From: Bugula neritina
Lineage: Eukaryota; Bryozoa; Gymnolaemata; Cheilostomatida; Bugulidae
Length of the DNA: 64,000 nucleotides
Direction of reading: 5' to 3'
Assembly (NCBI GenBank): GCA_964035545.1
Contig: OZ037767.1
Coordinates: 27,141,628-27,205,627 of the forward strand
The position numbers were made by a program, and so were the translations under genes. This document shows positions 63,807 to 64,000 of the stretch, one piece after another (position 1 is the first letter of the stretch; each line of letters opens with the position of its first letter). Below the pieces are notes generated by a model. That model was not told where the DNA came from, made no database searches, and saw nothing but the letters and a program-made list of their open reading frames with translations.

Positions 63807-64000
63807 GTAAGTAATATCTATACTTGCAGTCTGAACTTACTTTACATCTACAATGCATACTACTCGCTGTACATTCTTATATCTACCCACTTCTCACAAA
63901 CCTGTCTCTACCAGCATGAGAGCCGATGCAGCCATTGCTTATAGTATAGGAACAGGTTAGAATCTGAATCTAATACAGTGTATATAGAGGTGGCAGCAGA
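63807..64000. other. Start of the intron after Ig18
   Basis: No further exon is supported. The segment after ctaccag (63915) would read TGA at once in the required phase. Confidence 0.5.

Noticed and set aside
63915-63955. Candidate exon after ctaccag at the right edge
   Set aside because: In the phase required by the Ig18 donor it reads TGA immediately.

Overview
The window is invertebrate-type nuclear DNA: AT-rich, intron-dense, with GT-AG introns, microsatellites, a tRNA-derived SINE family and a Tc1/mariner-type MITE. The domain architectures are animal (metazoan). A lophotrochozoan is plausible, but nothing here fixes the phylum. All recognisable genes lie on the + strand. Gene models were built by eye from reading frame, splice sites and intron phase, and every junction in the main model is phase-compatible.

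Layout. (1) About 317-3239: the 3' end of a SPRY-domain gene that starts before the window. Its predicted protein ends in a CaaX box (CTIL). (2) 4467-8025: a complete six-exon gene for a secreted protein with a signal peptide, a LamG/pentraxin-like domain, a Thr-rich linker and a PAN/apple-like domain. (3) 8026-12970: intergenic DNA with a long CT tract and two SINE copies. (4) 12971 to beyond the right edge: a perlecan (HSPG2/terribly reduced optic lobes class) gene with about 60 recognisable exons encoding roughly 3,180 residues in the window. Its order is signal peptide, acidic/Ser-Gly segment, SEA, LDLa x6, Ig, LDLa x3, Ig, laminin-EGF/laminin-IV-A twice, laminin-EGF, then a long Ig array (18 Ig domains in the window, still running at the edge).

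Main points of interest, all in the perlecan gene. (a) Two alternative first halves of one Ig domain (58424-58592 and 58692-58875) share acceptor and donor phases and one second half. Joining both creates an immediate stop, so they look mutually exclusive. (b) The exon at 22322 can be read as a new start (Met plus signal peptide plus LDLa) or as a splice target from the SEA exon, because the signal-peptide codons also form a branch point, pyrimidine tract and AG. (c) At least six intronic tandem repeats run into exon-intron junctions and copy the splice site, most strikingly an 18-copy 51-bp minisatellite carrying 18 copies of one 5' splice site. (d) Several tiny phase 1-1 exons sit in inter-Ig linkers. 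(e) Domain II is expanded and interleaved with Ig domains.

The perlecan product should be a secreted basement-membrane proteoglycan core. The LamG/PAN protein is also extracellular. The SPRY protein is probably intracellular and membrane-anchored if the CaaX box is used. No operon-like relationship is implied.
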